A stretch of DNA of 64,000 nt from the NCBI RefSeq assembly GCF_030052815.1, contig NC_079509.1, forward strand, positions 47,032,313 through 47,096,312, given 5' to 3'. Shown here one piece after another: positions 33,692 through 44,690 of this stretch (within the stretch, counting starts at the first letter, position 1; the number at the start of each line of letters is the position of its first letter). The notes under the pieces were generated by a model. It saw nothing but the letters and a program-made list of their open reading frames with translations, made no database searches and had not been told where the DNA came from. The stretch is from Hevea brasiliensis (taxonomy: Eukaryota > Streptophyta > Magnoliopsida > Malpighiales > Euphorbiaceae). The position numbers were made by a program, and so were the translations under genes.

Positions 33692-35328
33692 TCATGCCCT
33701 GCAAATGAGGCAAACAAGAATGAACATAAAAAAAAAAAAAAAGTAATAATAAAAAAAATTAAATTTGATTTTGAGATTTGAAGATAAATTAATTAGCAAG
33801 TAGTTTAGTTTAATTTCCCTTTTTATATGATAAATTTTTGCATATTCATTAGTATTCTAATTTTAAAATTATATAATTATATAGAATTATTAACTTAAGC
33901 ATATCTTAAAAATTTTTAAAAAGATTATGAGACACTATAATTTTGTATTTACGTCTCTCTCTTTCTCTCTCTATCTCTCTCTCTCTCTCTCAATTCTGAT
34001 CTGGTCATTGGTTAGACAGCTACTTACGGGGTATATTGAATCCTGATTTTGCCAGCATTAGGATCAGCAATCTGGGAGAAAGCTTCCTGGGAGAGATCAA
34101 TAGTTCCTTGGCAACCTGGTGGACAGTAATCAACTATCGTTACGACAACGCTGTCACCCTTGCATGGCTGGGGTATCCCTTGGTTAGTGGCTCCGGTGCA
34201 CCTGACCCTGTACCTTTTTCCACACGCAGCCTTGTTGTTCCATAGGGCGTCGCTTGCTGCTGCTATCATCACTCCCTTGTTCTCGTATCCATAGCACGCA
34301 GAGGCTGTCATAATAGGAGCACTAACATCATTAAATTGAAAGAAATAAAGAGAATAAACCTAATATATTTGAAATTTGTAAAGGAATTAATATTCTTGAG
34401 TTACTAAGATCTAAACTCCCTTTTCTTTTTTTCAGTTTGAGATAACACTGATATTTGAAGACGTGATAAATTTAACTTGAATCTATCTGTTTAATCAAAG
34501 TGTTTTATAATTAATTCTAATTATATAGTACAAAATTTATGATAAATTAAATTTTGTCTCAAAACCTTACTACGATCATGCTTATCTGTAGATTATTGAT
34601 ATATCAAATATTTAAGGTGTAATTAAAAAAAAATTCTTACTCTTTTGCATTTTAGCAATGTAATCTAAATGCTCATTTAAGTTTTTGAAAAATTAGCTAA
34701 ATTTTTAGAAGTTGTTAAAATTTTATCTAATTTTCATTAATCTAATTTTCAACTCCATTTTTCATCTTATTTATAATTACAACAAAAAAAATTCAACTTT
34801 ATCACATTCACCAACTCTTCGTAATTTTATTTTGATGGCCATTTAACCTCAAATAGTGATAAGATTTAGTGATAGTAAGGAGAGAATGCGTGATAAAAAA
34901 AATATTTAATTTGACCAAATGCTATAAATTTTGATACAGCAAATTATCTAAATGAAATTTGAAAATAATTGATTATAGTGGTAAGATTGGATCAGCAAGA
35001 AATTAAAGTGAAAGAATATTTTTAAAAAATTGGATAAAATTATAATAATTTTTAACAATTTTGAAAATTTTAATTATATAAAAATTTTACAAAATTTGAA
35101 AATCTTGCCAATTATGCTAAGATTTAAATATTTGGATTCATTTGTAAAAACACGAAAAGATTGGACCTATTTTTATGATTAGGCCAATATCTATACGTAT
35201 ATGTACTTACGGACGTAAGGCGGAGTGTAGTAAGTGGCTGTCCCTTCAGCAGCATAAGCAACTGTGGCAAGGCATCCTGCTATGCTCACCATCATCACTA
35301 TTTGAATAAGCATTCCCATGAATTTCAT
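33692..35328 (-). CDS. EG45-like / plant natriuretic peptide-type secreted protein, copy 2
   Basis: Three-exon model: exon 1 35211-35328, exon 2 34028-34304, exon 3 33692-33698 (coding part), total 402 bp, 133 residues. Start chosen at the first ATG (MKFMGML). Residues 1-26 form a signal peptide ending VAYA; the mature domain AEGTATYYTPPYV... follows. Six mature cysteines (43, 67, 75, 87, 100, 104) suit three disulfides of the expansin domain-1/barwin-like fold. Motifs ACYGYENKG, WNNKAACG, YRVRCTGA, VDYCPPGCQGTIDLSQEAF and AGKIRIQYTP are typical of EG45-domain/PNP proteins (small apoplastic, stress-related; a citrus blight-associated p12 is in this family). The wall-loosening expansin HFD motif is absent. 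Introns: 906 bp (GT-AG, phase 1) and 329 bp. The TAA after YTP lies inside the GTAAGT donor of intron 2; spliced, the end is YTPA. All domain residues look intact. Confidence 0.85.
33955..33992. repeat. (CT)n microsatellite in intron 2 of EG45 copy 2
   Basis: About 38 bp of mostly CT repeats on the plus strand, about 35 bp from the intron 2 donor. Confidence 0.9.
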
Positions 35329-35403
35329 TTTGTTTTATTTCTCTAAAATGGTATTATATATTCGCTTAGGAAAGTATGACTCAAGGCTGAACGATATCGT
35401 TGG

Positions 35404-35410
35404 TTTTATA
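35404..35410 (-). promoter_or_regulatory. TATA box of EG45 copy 2
   Basis: TATAAAA on the minus strand, 76-82 bp upstream of the ATG. Copy 3 has a TATA box at almost the same distance, followed in both by a shared ga-tatc and gccttga/gccttgag stretch. Confidence 0.7.
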
Positions 35411-35559
35411 GTCATGTATCAGCCACTCAAATATAGCCATTTAAGTATGTAGAAAATCTAAAAATGAAGCCTTAGACCTCATCTCACAATCAATAGTCAT
35501 TTATGAATTTTCAATATTCATTTATGATTTTTAGTCTAATTTGCTTGAGGATCATTTAT

Positions 35560-35633
35560 TTAACCATCAATTGCCGAACCCTAAATTTGACTTGGTACAT
35601 TCTTAATGGAAATTTCCATTGTCAACTTTCAAA

Positions 35634-35700
<67 letters not shown>

Positions 35701-35703
35701 TAA
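35560..35703 (-). repeat. Distal promoter segment of EG45 copy 2 with (ATT)n
   Basis: Matches 17876-18005 upstream of copy 1, including the trinucleotide tract at 35636-35702. The microsatellite therefore predates the gene duplication. Confidence 0.8.
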
Positions 35704-36481
35704 GAGACAATTATAATATAGAGAAAAAAAAGCATAATATTTATATTTTTTTTAATCTCACATTTTATCATAATAATTTAAATTTATAATATTTATATAT
35801 TTATCGGTCCAGTCTCTTTATTACCATTATAGATCTCACAAAATAGTGATCATAATTTAAAATAATAAAAATATATTTAAATACAAACCACATCATCAAC
35901 ATTGTTAATAATAATAAAATAACAACTCTTCATTTTCTTTTGTTAAAGGATGTGAGAAGACCAACCGACTTACATTCGATGGACTATATCTTTAAATATT
36001 GAGAGTGAGAATTATAGAAAATTAAGGTGAATCGCTTAAAATTAATTACTTGCATTAAAAAAAAATTGTGTAAAATTTTGAGAGAAGAACATATTTTACT
36101 ATATAATTATTCAAAATTAAAATAGAATAAATAATAATAAAATCCCTAAGATTTGACATAACTAAAAATTTAGTTCCTATATTTTCAAAATTAAGCAAGT
36201 TAGTCCTCACTTTTTATTCCATTAATAGATTGGTCCTTCTATCTAATTTTCGTCTAATTTACAATTAATTAAAGCAAAAATTACCAAGATATCATTAACT
36301 ATAATTTTAATATGAAACAATTAAGTTCCAAAGGTTTTGTTCTATTAACAAAGTGGCCTCTTCACTTAAATTTTATATTGAAATAGTAGTTAATATATTT
36401 TATATTTAAATAATGATATATTATATTGAAAATATATTATATAACATATATAATAAACATAATTTTTTTATTAAGATATCT
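35704..36481. other. Intergenic, no gene seen
   Basis: AT-rich sequence with a phrase like gttccaaaggttttgttctattaacaaagtgg. Similar phrases occur near 47460-47490 and 50500, suggesting an old dispersed repeat. Confidence 0.4.
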
Positions 36482-36560
36482 GTAACGATCCAATCATGGG
36501 GTCACTACCAATACTAGGGAACAAGTCAGCTTAATGTTGTGGATAACCATTCTAAAACTA
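36482..36560. repeat. LTR-end fragment, inverted relative to 40880-40945
   Basis: TGTAACGATCCAATCATGGG, then cactacc and ggtcag/agtcagcttaa motifs, are a diverged inverted match to the end of the Tekay-like 5' LTR at 40880-40945. It is either the outer end of an LTR whose two ends are inverted repeats or a fragment of an oppositely oriented LTR. Confidence 0.55.
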
Positions 36561-36699
36561 TTAAACTTATTATCTTTTTCGTTATATATGAACTCAAAGC
36601 CTTTATAATAGTACTAATTTTAGCATTCAATTCACGTCAAAACATTTCATTAAAACATAGTGATACACTTATATTATATAAGTATTTTAAAGTACTTTT

Positions 36700-38124
36700 T
36701 GTTGCATTTATTGGTATTTTGCTAGTTAATTGCATGATTTTTAGTTAGTTTCATTATATTTTAGGATTTTAGTTAATCTGGCCTAATTTTTTGATTTTTG
36801 TATTTTATCAAGTAATTTAATTCAATCCTAAGGCCTACAGCATAATTGGACAAGTTGAGAAGTGAAAAAGCACAAGTCAAGTACAAGGAATATTACACAG
36901 GTTATGCACTAGGAAGACCGGACCTGTGTAACTAGCTACCAGGAAAGTGCCAGGAGAAGACAACTACATGGGCCATGTAAAGGACCCCGTGTAATGGTCC
37001 ATAGCCCAGGTAACATTCTGTCCCACTATTTGATGAAGAGTTTCAAGCCTCCAAAAAGTTACACAGCCTATCCCGTGTAATGGTACACATGCTGTGTACT
37101 TTACCCCAGCTTAGATATAAATTTGACTCCAACTCTATTTCGCATAATTTGGAAAGACTTCTAAGGCCTTCAGGACTCAAAATTAAGGGGTTTTATGCCA
37201 AATATAAATGCAATAAGTTAGGAACAAGCTAGGGATTGCTCCTTTTACATTCAAACTTAGATTTTCAATAATTTGGAGAGGTTTGCACTAAGGTTCTTAA
37301 GAGAGATTCATAGTTGAAGTTCTAAAAATTCAAAGCTATAGAGTCTTCTATCTGGTTTCCTTTGTTCTATTTCTTCATATGTTTTGTTATTGTTATTTTA
37401 TTTTTAGTTTGGTTGTTAAACTCACCATGAGTGAGTAGTCTTCTTAATGCTAGAATTAGGGGTGTAGCACTTTCAATTCTATCATGGATTTACATTGATT
37501 TTATTTAATAAATTTGGAGTTTTGTTCTTTGATTCAATTTCTTATGACCTTAATGCATGCTTTGTGTAGCCCTCTACTTAGTTATTATTTTAGATATTAA
37601 TTAAAGGACTGAAAAGTGAAGATTAATATTAGAAAATCAGGATATTGAACTTAGGATTTTTGACCTAGAGATAGGCTGAGATCTTATATGGAGTTTATAA
37701 TTAATCAAAGAGCTTAAAAGGTTTTAATTAAGATTGATCACCATGAAAGTATGGTTCAGGTTAATTAAGATACACATTGAGTGCCTTGAGATCAGAGGAC
37801 TTAAGATATTTTAGGGTTAATTTCCTTCAAAGTAATAACTTTCCAATTTATTGAATAAATTACATTAAATCTGTAATAGGTTGAAGTGTGAGCTCTTAAT
37901 TTTGGAATTGTTTTCATTAATTAATTATCTTAGTTAAATTGTTTAGCTTTAGTTGGCTTTATTAGTTTTAGTTAATGTAGTTTAACTCTCATCATCATAA
38001 TTAGTAGTCTAAATAGTTGTAATTGCTATTTAGTTTAATACTCACCCAGTTACTTGTGAGAACAATACTTATTTATCACTGTATTACTTGTTAATGATCC
38101 GTGCACCCGGGATTTTGCACAACA
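36700..38124 (+). repeat. 5' LTR of the Athila-like element
   Basis: About 1,425 bp with TGTTG...CAACA ends. A cluster of short inverted repeats (ttacacagg, cctgtgtaac, cccgtgtaatgg) occupies 36885-37105. The second half (37420-37960) is similar in layout to the LTR at 55040-56419. Confidence 0.7.
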
Positions 38125-38130
38125 AGTTTT

Positions 38131-38146
38131 TGGCATCGCTGGGGAA
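38131..38146 (+). other. Primer-binding site of the Athila-like element
   Basis: TGGCATCGCTGGGGAA resembles the TGGCGCCGTTGCCGGGGA site common in Athila-type elements, with several changes. Confidence 0.6.
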
Positions 38147-38261
38147 CTTTTGTTGATATTAGCTTATAGGCAATATAGCTAATTTAGACATTTTATTTTA
38201 TTTTATTTTTATTAATTATTTTATTCTTTTTTTATTTCTTTTTTAGGCGTTCTGTTTAGTT

Positions 38262-38880
38262 TATGACCTGAACTAAACTAGAAGAAATACTTGAATTGGA
38301 TCCTAAAATAGACAAAACTCTAAGATCCATTAAGAGGGGAAAGAAGTAACAGGAAGCTAAAACTTTAACCATAGCAGACAACAGCCCAAAACCCTCAATG
38401 GACTACGAAGCCCTAACTATTCAAGGATTCCAACTGAATATTATGAAACCAGCAATAGATGTAAAAAATTTTGAGCTTAAACTAGCATAGCTCTAGATAA
38501 TTCAATAGATACAATTTAGAGGGTCATCGATGGAAGATCCACACTATCACCTCTAATGTTTTCTTGCTCTATATGACACATTCAAGATGAATGGTTTCTA
38601 AGGATGCTATTAGACTTGGAGCATTCTCATTCTCTCTTAGAGATAAAGCAAGAAAGTGGTTACTATCTTAACCTACAGGATCATTTACCAACTGGGCAGA
38701 TCTTTCACAAACCTTCATAAAAGCTCTATCTCAAATGCCATCATATGCTAAGTTCTTAATATAGATACTTTCAAATAAGAGAAAGCTTAATGACTATGAG
38801 ACGGTGGCTCTTACAAAGGAATGTAGTGCAATCTTACATAACAAACTACCTCTAAAGCTAAAAGACCTTAGAAGCTTTTC
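38262..38880 (+). pseudogene. Athila-like gag remnant
   Basis: Pieces LEEILELDPKIDKTLRSIKR, FRGSSMEDPHYHL, LALYDTFKMNGF and, in another frame, a SLRDKARKWLLS-like stretch followed by a GSFTNWADLSQTF-like stretch. These match the capsid region of Athila gag (EDP...HL..F...DT.K.NG). Stops and shifts are frequent. Confidence 0.65.
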
Positions 38881-38919
38881 CATACCTTGTCTCATTAGCA
38901 ATATCAATATTGAGAGGTC

Positions 38920-39382
38920 CTTTGTGACTTGGGAGTAAGTGTTAGTCTGATGCCCCTATCTATCTGTCAGAAGCTAAATGTTGGAGAGCTTAAACCAACA
39001 ACTATTTCTTTGCAACTAGCAAATAGATCTATGAAGTATCCAATAGGAATTCTGGAGAACATCCCTATAAAGGTTGGTAAATTCTTTATACCAGTAGACT
39101 TTATTGTTCTGAAAATGAAGGAGGATATTCAAATTCCTATAATCTTGGGAAGACCTTTCTTAGTAACTACCAGAGTAACTATATATGTTAAAAATGGGTG
39201 GTTGACTTTCAAAGTGGGAGAAGAGGAAGTAGAGTTAAACTTGTTTCATGCCATGAAACCAAAGCCAGACATGGATAAGTGCTTAAGAGTTGACATAATT
39301 GATATGCTAGTTGAAGAGGAGTTCAACAAGAGATATCCAAAGGATCCTCACTTGTGTTGTGCACATCGATACTACAAAAAAT
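38920..39382 (+). pseudogene. Athila-like aspartic protease region
   Basis: An uninterrupted stretch of about 150 codons. It reads DLGVSVSLMPLSICQKL (catalytic Asp in D-L-G-V-S), ELKPTTISLQLANRSMKYP, FIPVDFIVLKMKEDIQIPII, then LGRPFLVTTRVTIYVKNGWL. This is the retropepsin fold of Athila elements. The segment is cut off from gag by stops and shifts and ends at a TGA, so it is part of a broken polyprotein. Confidence 0.75.
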
Positions 39383-39600
39383 GAAAACAAGGAAATTACA
39401 ATAATAGCACAATTACTAAAGCTAGCCCACCATTACCATTGGCTTAAGCACTTTAAGTAGAGGAGTTGATGCAAGCCCCAACCATGTCAACAACTAATGA
39501 TGAAGAGGCAATGCAACAAGTAGAACTCACCCCTTCTTTCCACTCTCAGGTATGCATTTCTTAGTCAAACTCTACTTTTCCTATAATAATTAGTGATAGT
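39383..39600 (+). other. Protease-RT linker of the Athila-like element
   Basis: About 220 bp of linker with no conserved motif; contains stops. Confidence 0.4.
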
Positions 39601-40595
39601 CTAATTGAGCTAGAAGAGGAAAAATTATTGAGGGAATTGAGAACCCATAGGAAGATCAATGAGCATAAAATAGAAGACCTAAAGGAAATTAGCCTTTTCA
39701 TATGTATGCATAGGATACCTATGGTAGAAAACAGCAAAGCCACAATAAAGCATCAAAAGAGACTTAAACCTAACATGAAAGAAGTAGTTAAGAAGGAAAT
39801 CTTAAAGCTACTAGACTGAGGTGTAATCTACCCTACTTGTAATAGAAAATGGGTTAGTCCAGTATATGTGGTACCTAAAGAGGGTGGGATGATTGTAATA
39901 AAAAATGAAAATAATAGCTAATCCTAACTAGGATAGTCATCGGTTGACGAATGTGTATTGACTATAGAAAACTAAATAGTGTCACCCAGAAAGACCATTT
40001 CCCTCTTCCATTTATTGATCAAATGCTTGAGAAACCAACCAAGTATTCAAATTTCTGTTATTTAGATGGGCACTTAGAATTTTTCCAAATCCCAATTGAC
40101 CCAAAGGATCAAGAAAATACTACTTTCACTTGTCCCTATGGCATTTTTGCATATAGGATCATGCCTTTTGGTCTATGTAATGCCCCTGCTACTTTTCAAT
40201 GATGCATAATGACAATTTTCTCTGACTTTATAGAAAATATAATGGACGTATTTATGGATAATTTCTTTGTCTATGGCACTACTTTTGATGACTGTTTGAC
40301 TAATCTTTTTAAACTATTACAAAGATGTGAGGAATCAATCCTGGTACTTAATTGGAAGAAATGCTACTTCATGGTTTGAGAAGGCATAGTTCTTAGTCAT
40401 TTAGTTCTTAGTCATTTAGTTTTAGAAAGAGACATAGAGATGGACAAGGTAAAGATCGAAGTCATAGAAAAGATGCTACTACCAACATCAATCAAAGGAG
40501 TGTAAAGCTTTTTTGGTTATGCGGGATTTTATCAGAGATTCATAAAAGATTTTTCTAAAATAACTAGGCCATTAACAAACTTGTTAAATGATTAG
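39601..40595 (+). pseudogene. Athila-like reverse transcriptase, inactive
   Basis: Motifs in order: ICMHRIPMVENSK, KRLKPNMKEVVKKEILKLLD, WVSPVYVVPKEGGM, CIDYRKLNSVTQKDHFPLPF, IDQMLE, FQIPIDPKDQENTTFTCPYG, YRIMPFGLCNAPATFQ, then the catalytic block, which reads VFMDNFFVYG where FMDDF is expected, and finally YAGFYQRFIKDFSKITRPLT. The second catalytic Asp is Asn, and stops occur after KLLD, after NNS, after ATFQ and further on. The thumb ends at the junction near 40595. Confidence 0.85.
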
Positions 40596-40599
40596 ACAC

Positions 40600-40945
40600 T
40601 GTGCATGGGTTCAAAGTTGTAATATGTATTGTCTAATTTTAATATATGTATGTACGTTACCTTAATTGTAAGCACACTCATTAATTATGTATGAATGTCT
40701 GTAAGAGTTACACTTTAGCATTTATGATTGAAATGAAAAGGTTCAAACTATGAACCATTTTTCAAAAGAAAATGATTTATGCTTCTATGTAAATGCGAAA
40801 GTGTGATTATCTATGAGTTGCTTAGGTTGTGGTTCATATGGAATGAATATATGTTTAACAAGTTTTAGGCTTGCCACAGGTTCCAGTAGCCTTAAGCTGA
40901 CCCATTCTCTAGTGCCGGTAATGGCCCCTAATTACGTTATTATAA
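40600..40945 (+). repeat. Partial 5' LTR of the Tekay-like element
   Basis: Ends ...ggcttgccacaggttccagtagccttaagctgacccattctctagtgccggtaatgg-type sequence then cgttat, in the style of Tekay LTR 3' ends, directly before the primer-binding site. The left boundary against the Athila-like RT is approximate. Confidence 0.6.
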
Positions 40946-40948
40946 AGT

Positions 40949-40969
40949 TGGTATCAAAGATCTAAGTTA
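40949..40969 (+). other. Primer-binding site of the Tekay-like element
   Basis: TTGGTATCAAAGATCTAAGT is a mutated form of TTGGTATCAGAGC, the initiator-tRNA site used by chromoviruses. Confidence 0.7.
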
Positions 40970-41640
40970 GATGAGTGGACCTAGATGCTAGTAAAAGTTA
41001 TAGTAAAGAAGGAAAGAAGTTTGTCGACCAGTACAGTTAAGAAATACATGTCCATTAGGGTTGCATCCCTATATGTTATATGATGTGCTTATATTTTGTG
41101 TCATGTTTTATAATATTTTTTTTTTTTTTGTTCATGTGAATCCACATGAACTTTATGTATGCTCAACACTTCTTATTTTCTTTTAGAAAATACGAGGTTC
41201 AAGATGGTCTGCAAGGTTGATTGGTGCTCTACCCAAAAATGAAGGTATCGGAGCATTACTCGCTAACCCATAGTTAGGATAAGAGTAAGTAAAAGTAGTA
41301 GGGAAGAATCCTCAAGAGGCCCCAAAAGGACTTTTGAAATTAGTAGGGAGACCTTCAGTGCACCCAGATATCTATGGATGCAAGAAGGGGTTCTCATGGC
41401 TTTTAATAAGAACATGAAGACCCTATTTTTTCTAGTTTGGGAAGAGAAAGAGAAGACAGATATGAAGACTGGGGGATGAGTCAAAGTTTGTATCCCTACC
41501 TCCACAAGGCTAGGAACATGGGTTTGGGTTTAACTATCCATAAAAGGGAAGCTTTGGAAACCGTAGTTTATGGGTTATCCTTAATATCCTTCCTTCATGC
41601 CCTACCCACCTTACTTCTAATCGTTTAACCATTATGCCAT
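40970..41640 (+). other. Leader of the Tekay-like element
   Basis: About 670 bp between primer site and first gag motifs; short open frames (for example 41437-41628) do not match gag. Nothing else recognised. Confidence 0.4.
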
Positions 41641-42780
41641 GTATCCTCCTCAACAGTACCTACTAAACCTTCTAACCACCATGGAACTCAAAACCTCATA
41701 CAGAGAGCTACAGGAGAGCAAACATACCACTGGTAGCCTCAATAGTTTAGACTCAAGGAATTGGTTCAGATAGCAAATGTAACACAAAGATGACAGACTA
41801 CCTAAAACTAGATGCACCTAATTATAAGAAAAGGAGATTATCCTTTTGAGTATGTTAAAGCAATCAAAACCATAGTTGATGAGTTAGAAGCTAGTGACAG
41901 TAGGGCCATTCAGATGGCTTGATTTATACTAAAGTGTAAGAAGGCTAAGGAGTGGTACAAGACCTACATGGCTAATAAGGTTAACAATATGACTTGGATT
42001 CAGTTTGTGGTAGAGTTTACCAACAGAACTTTTCTAGAAAGCTCTAGAGACTTAAATGTGGTAGAGTTTAAGCAATTAAGGCAGATAATTAATCATGAGT
42101 GTGGATGAATATACAGATAAGTTTGTGGAACTTTCTACAATATGTAGGGCAAGAGTACGATACTGATAAGAAAAAGGCAAAAAGGTACACCTAAAGGCTG
42201 CACTCTTACTACTCTTCATTGATATTGGCTGTAGAAACCCATAACTTCCACTCTATAATAGATGTTATAAAGAGGATGGAAACAGGGGCTATCATTAAAG
42301 GAGTTTGGACTTGAAAAGTACAAAGACTGAGTAGTCCGTAGTTCCTAAGGCTAAAGAAGTAAAGAGGTATTTTAGTCACCTAACTAAGACCACTTCTTCA
42401 TCCAAAACTAAGAAAGAAAAAGGGGGAAAGATTGGTAAAAATGTAGAAGAAGAATAAGTTTTAGAGAAAGATTAAATCTAATCTTAAGATAGTGGGTGGG
42501 TCTAACTCGGGTTCATATACTTCAAATTGTATAAGGTGTGGGAAACCTCACCTAGGACCGTACAGGTATGGAACCTCAAAGTGTTACAGTTGTAATCAAG
42601 AGGGGCATATGGCAAGGGTGGCCTCATAGCAGCAAGTAGGATCGGGTAGTGTAGCTCAATCGACAATAAGATATGCTCCTGCGATTCCTTCTTGGGGAAG
42701 AGGATAAAGGAGAGGAAGAGGAGCTTCTTCCTCCATAGCTGGTTCACAAGGGAGGGGTTCTACAGCACTGGCTTGAGTCT
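41640..42780 (+). pseudogene. Tekay-like gag remnant
   Basis: Capsid pieces: DYPFEYVKAIKTIVDELEAS, KCKKAKEWYKTYMANKVNNM, TWIQFVVEFTNRTFLESSRD, VVEFKQLRQII, then after a shift VDEYTDKFVELSTICRARVR, matching the Retrotrans_gag region. A nucleocapsid zinc knuckle follows near 42575-42620 (CYSCNQEGHMARV), with the final Cys replaced by Val, preceded by CIRCGKPHLGPYR. Stops in all frames. Confidence 0.75.
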
Positions 42781-43180
42781 TTACCATGATACATCTAAAA
42801 GCAAATACCTTTAACACAGTGGTGTAAAGTACACTTCACATAGGAAACTTTAATGTGTATGCTTTAATTCATCTTAGTGCTTCTCACTCTTTTCTGACTC
42901 CTGATGCAATCCTAAGGTTAGGATTAATGGTTTCTAGTTTAAGTTGTCCTTTGCTTGTTAGTGGACCCAAGTGTGATCCTTCAGTGATAGAGATAATTTA
43001 TTACTCCTGTCCAGTAATGTTTAAGGACAGATGTTTTCTAGCTAATCTAGTAGTTCTAGAATTAACTAATTTTAATGTCATTCTAAGGATGGATTGACTC
43101 TTAGCCAATTATGCTACCTTAGACTACATGAATGAGATAGTGAAGTTTAGGGGATAGGATGGGTTAGAAGTGGTGTTTTA
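42780..43180 (+). pseudogene. Tekay-like protease remnant
   Basis: Open stretch 42855-43097: YALIHLSASHSFLTPDAILR (the catalytic FDSGATHSF reads HLSASHSF, so the Asp is lost), then CDPSVIEIIYYSCPVMFKDR and ANLVVLELTNFNVILRMD (usually VILGMDWL). The order and spacing match the chromovirus retropepsin. Confidence 0.75.
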
Positions 43181-44690
43181 GGGAGACTAGTGCCACTTAT
43201 GAAAGGAATGTTCTCAGGCATGCAAGCCAAGAAGATGCTTAGGAAAGAATGTAGAGGTTTTATAGCCCATGTCAAAGAAGTTATGGTGAATCAAAGTAGA
43301 CCAGGGTCAATTCCAGTGGTGAGAGAGTTTCCAAATGTTTTTCTAGAGGAACTACCTAGATTGCCACCTAAAAAGGAGATAAATTTTCAAATTAATCTAA
43401 TACCAGGTACTAGACCTATATTTATTCCTCCTTACAGGATGGGCCCATGTAGGTGTAGAGCTAAATGAATGAAAGGAGCAATTGTAGGATCTGGGAAACA
43501 AGGGATTCATTAGACCAAGTACATCTCTTTGGGGTGTTTTGGTGTTGTTTGTAAAGAAGAAGGCTGGTTCCCTAAGGCTGTACATAGACTACAGGTAGTT
43601 AAATAAAGTAACCATAAAGAGTAAGTACCCTTTACCCTGTATTGATAATTTGTTTGATTTTCTAGCTAGAGCTAGTTGTTTCTAAAAAATAAACTTAAGG
43701 TTTGGATATCACTAGTTGAGGATCAAGGAGACAGACATTCTAAAAACCGCCTTCTCGGCCAAGTATGAGCATTATGAGTTTCTGGTGATGCCATTCAAGC
43801 TAACCAATTCTCCTATTGTATTTATAGATCTCATAAACAGGGTATTTAGAGCTTTTTTGGATCGCTTTATGATTGTCTTCACCAATGACATCTTAGTGTA
43901 TTCAAAAAATCCAAAAGAGCATGTATAACATTTAAGAGCAGTTCTCTAGACTCTAATAAAGCGTCAGTTGTATGCCAAGTTCTGAAAGTGTGAGTTCTGG
44001 TTGAAGAATATATCTTTCTTAGGGCATGTCATATTAGAAAATGGTATTAAAGTGGACCCTAAGAAAATTAAAGCAGTAGCATATTGGCCAAGGCTAATCA
44101 GAGACTGAGATTAAGAGTCTCCCAGGATTGGCCAGCTATTATAAGAGATTTGTACTCGATTTCTCCAAGATAGCTGCTCCTATGGCTAGGTTAACTCAAA
44201 AGAATAGGAAGTTTGAGTGGACAGACTACTGTGAAGAGAGTTTTCAGAAGCTAAAGGAATGTTTGGTGATAGTATTAGTTCTAGCTCTATCGTCAAGCAG
44301 TGAAGATTTCACAGTGCATTGTGATGCCTCTGGAGTGCATTTGGGGTGTGTTCTCATACCAAATGGTAAGGTAATAGCTTATGCTTTGAGGAAGTTGAAG
44401 ATGCATGAAGCTAACTATCCCACCCATGACCTAGAAATAGTGGCTATAATTTTTGCACTTAAGATATGGAGATGCCATCTTTATGGGGTTAAATGTGAAA
44501 TCTTTACAAACCACAAGAGTCTTTAGTACATCTTCAACTAAAAAAAGTTGAACCTCAAACAAAAAAGGTGGATGGAATTGCCAAGTGGCTATGCTTGTAC
44601 TATTCAGTACCATTCGAGTAAGGCAAATATAGTTGTGGATGTCCTCAGTAAAAAATCATTTGGCAATTTGGCACACATATCAGTGGAGAG
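43181..44690 (+). pseudogene. Tekay-like reverse transcriptase-RNase H, inactive
   Basis: PVVREFPNVFLEELPRLPPK, INFQINLIPGTRPIFIPPYR, then [59 protein letters not shown] followed by TNDILVYS where IDDILVYS is expected, [39 protein letters not shown]; RNase [51 protein letters not shown] (Asp of TDHKSL is Asn). The changed YxDD box, changed RNase H Asp and many stops rule out activity. Confidence 0.85.

Larger units (their letters stand above)
36700..40595 (+). mobile_element. Athila-like Ty3/gypsy retrotransposon, 3'-truncated
   Basis: 5' LTR 36700-38124 (TGTTGCAT...GCACAACA), primer-binding site just after it, then gag, protease and reverse transcriptase up to the RT connection region, where it stops abruptly near 40595 against Tekay-like sequence. 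No RNase H, integrase or 3' LTR. Coding parts are full of stops. Lineage assigned from protease and RT motifs that match Athila-type elements (recalled alignment). Confidence 0.8.

Noticed and set aside
34024..34311. Single-exon EG45 gene starting MTASACYG and ending QYTP-TAA
   Set aside because: The upstream exon with the signal peptide joins in phase through a GT-AG intron, and the TAA lies in a donor site; the three-exon model explains all three copies.
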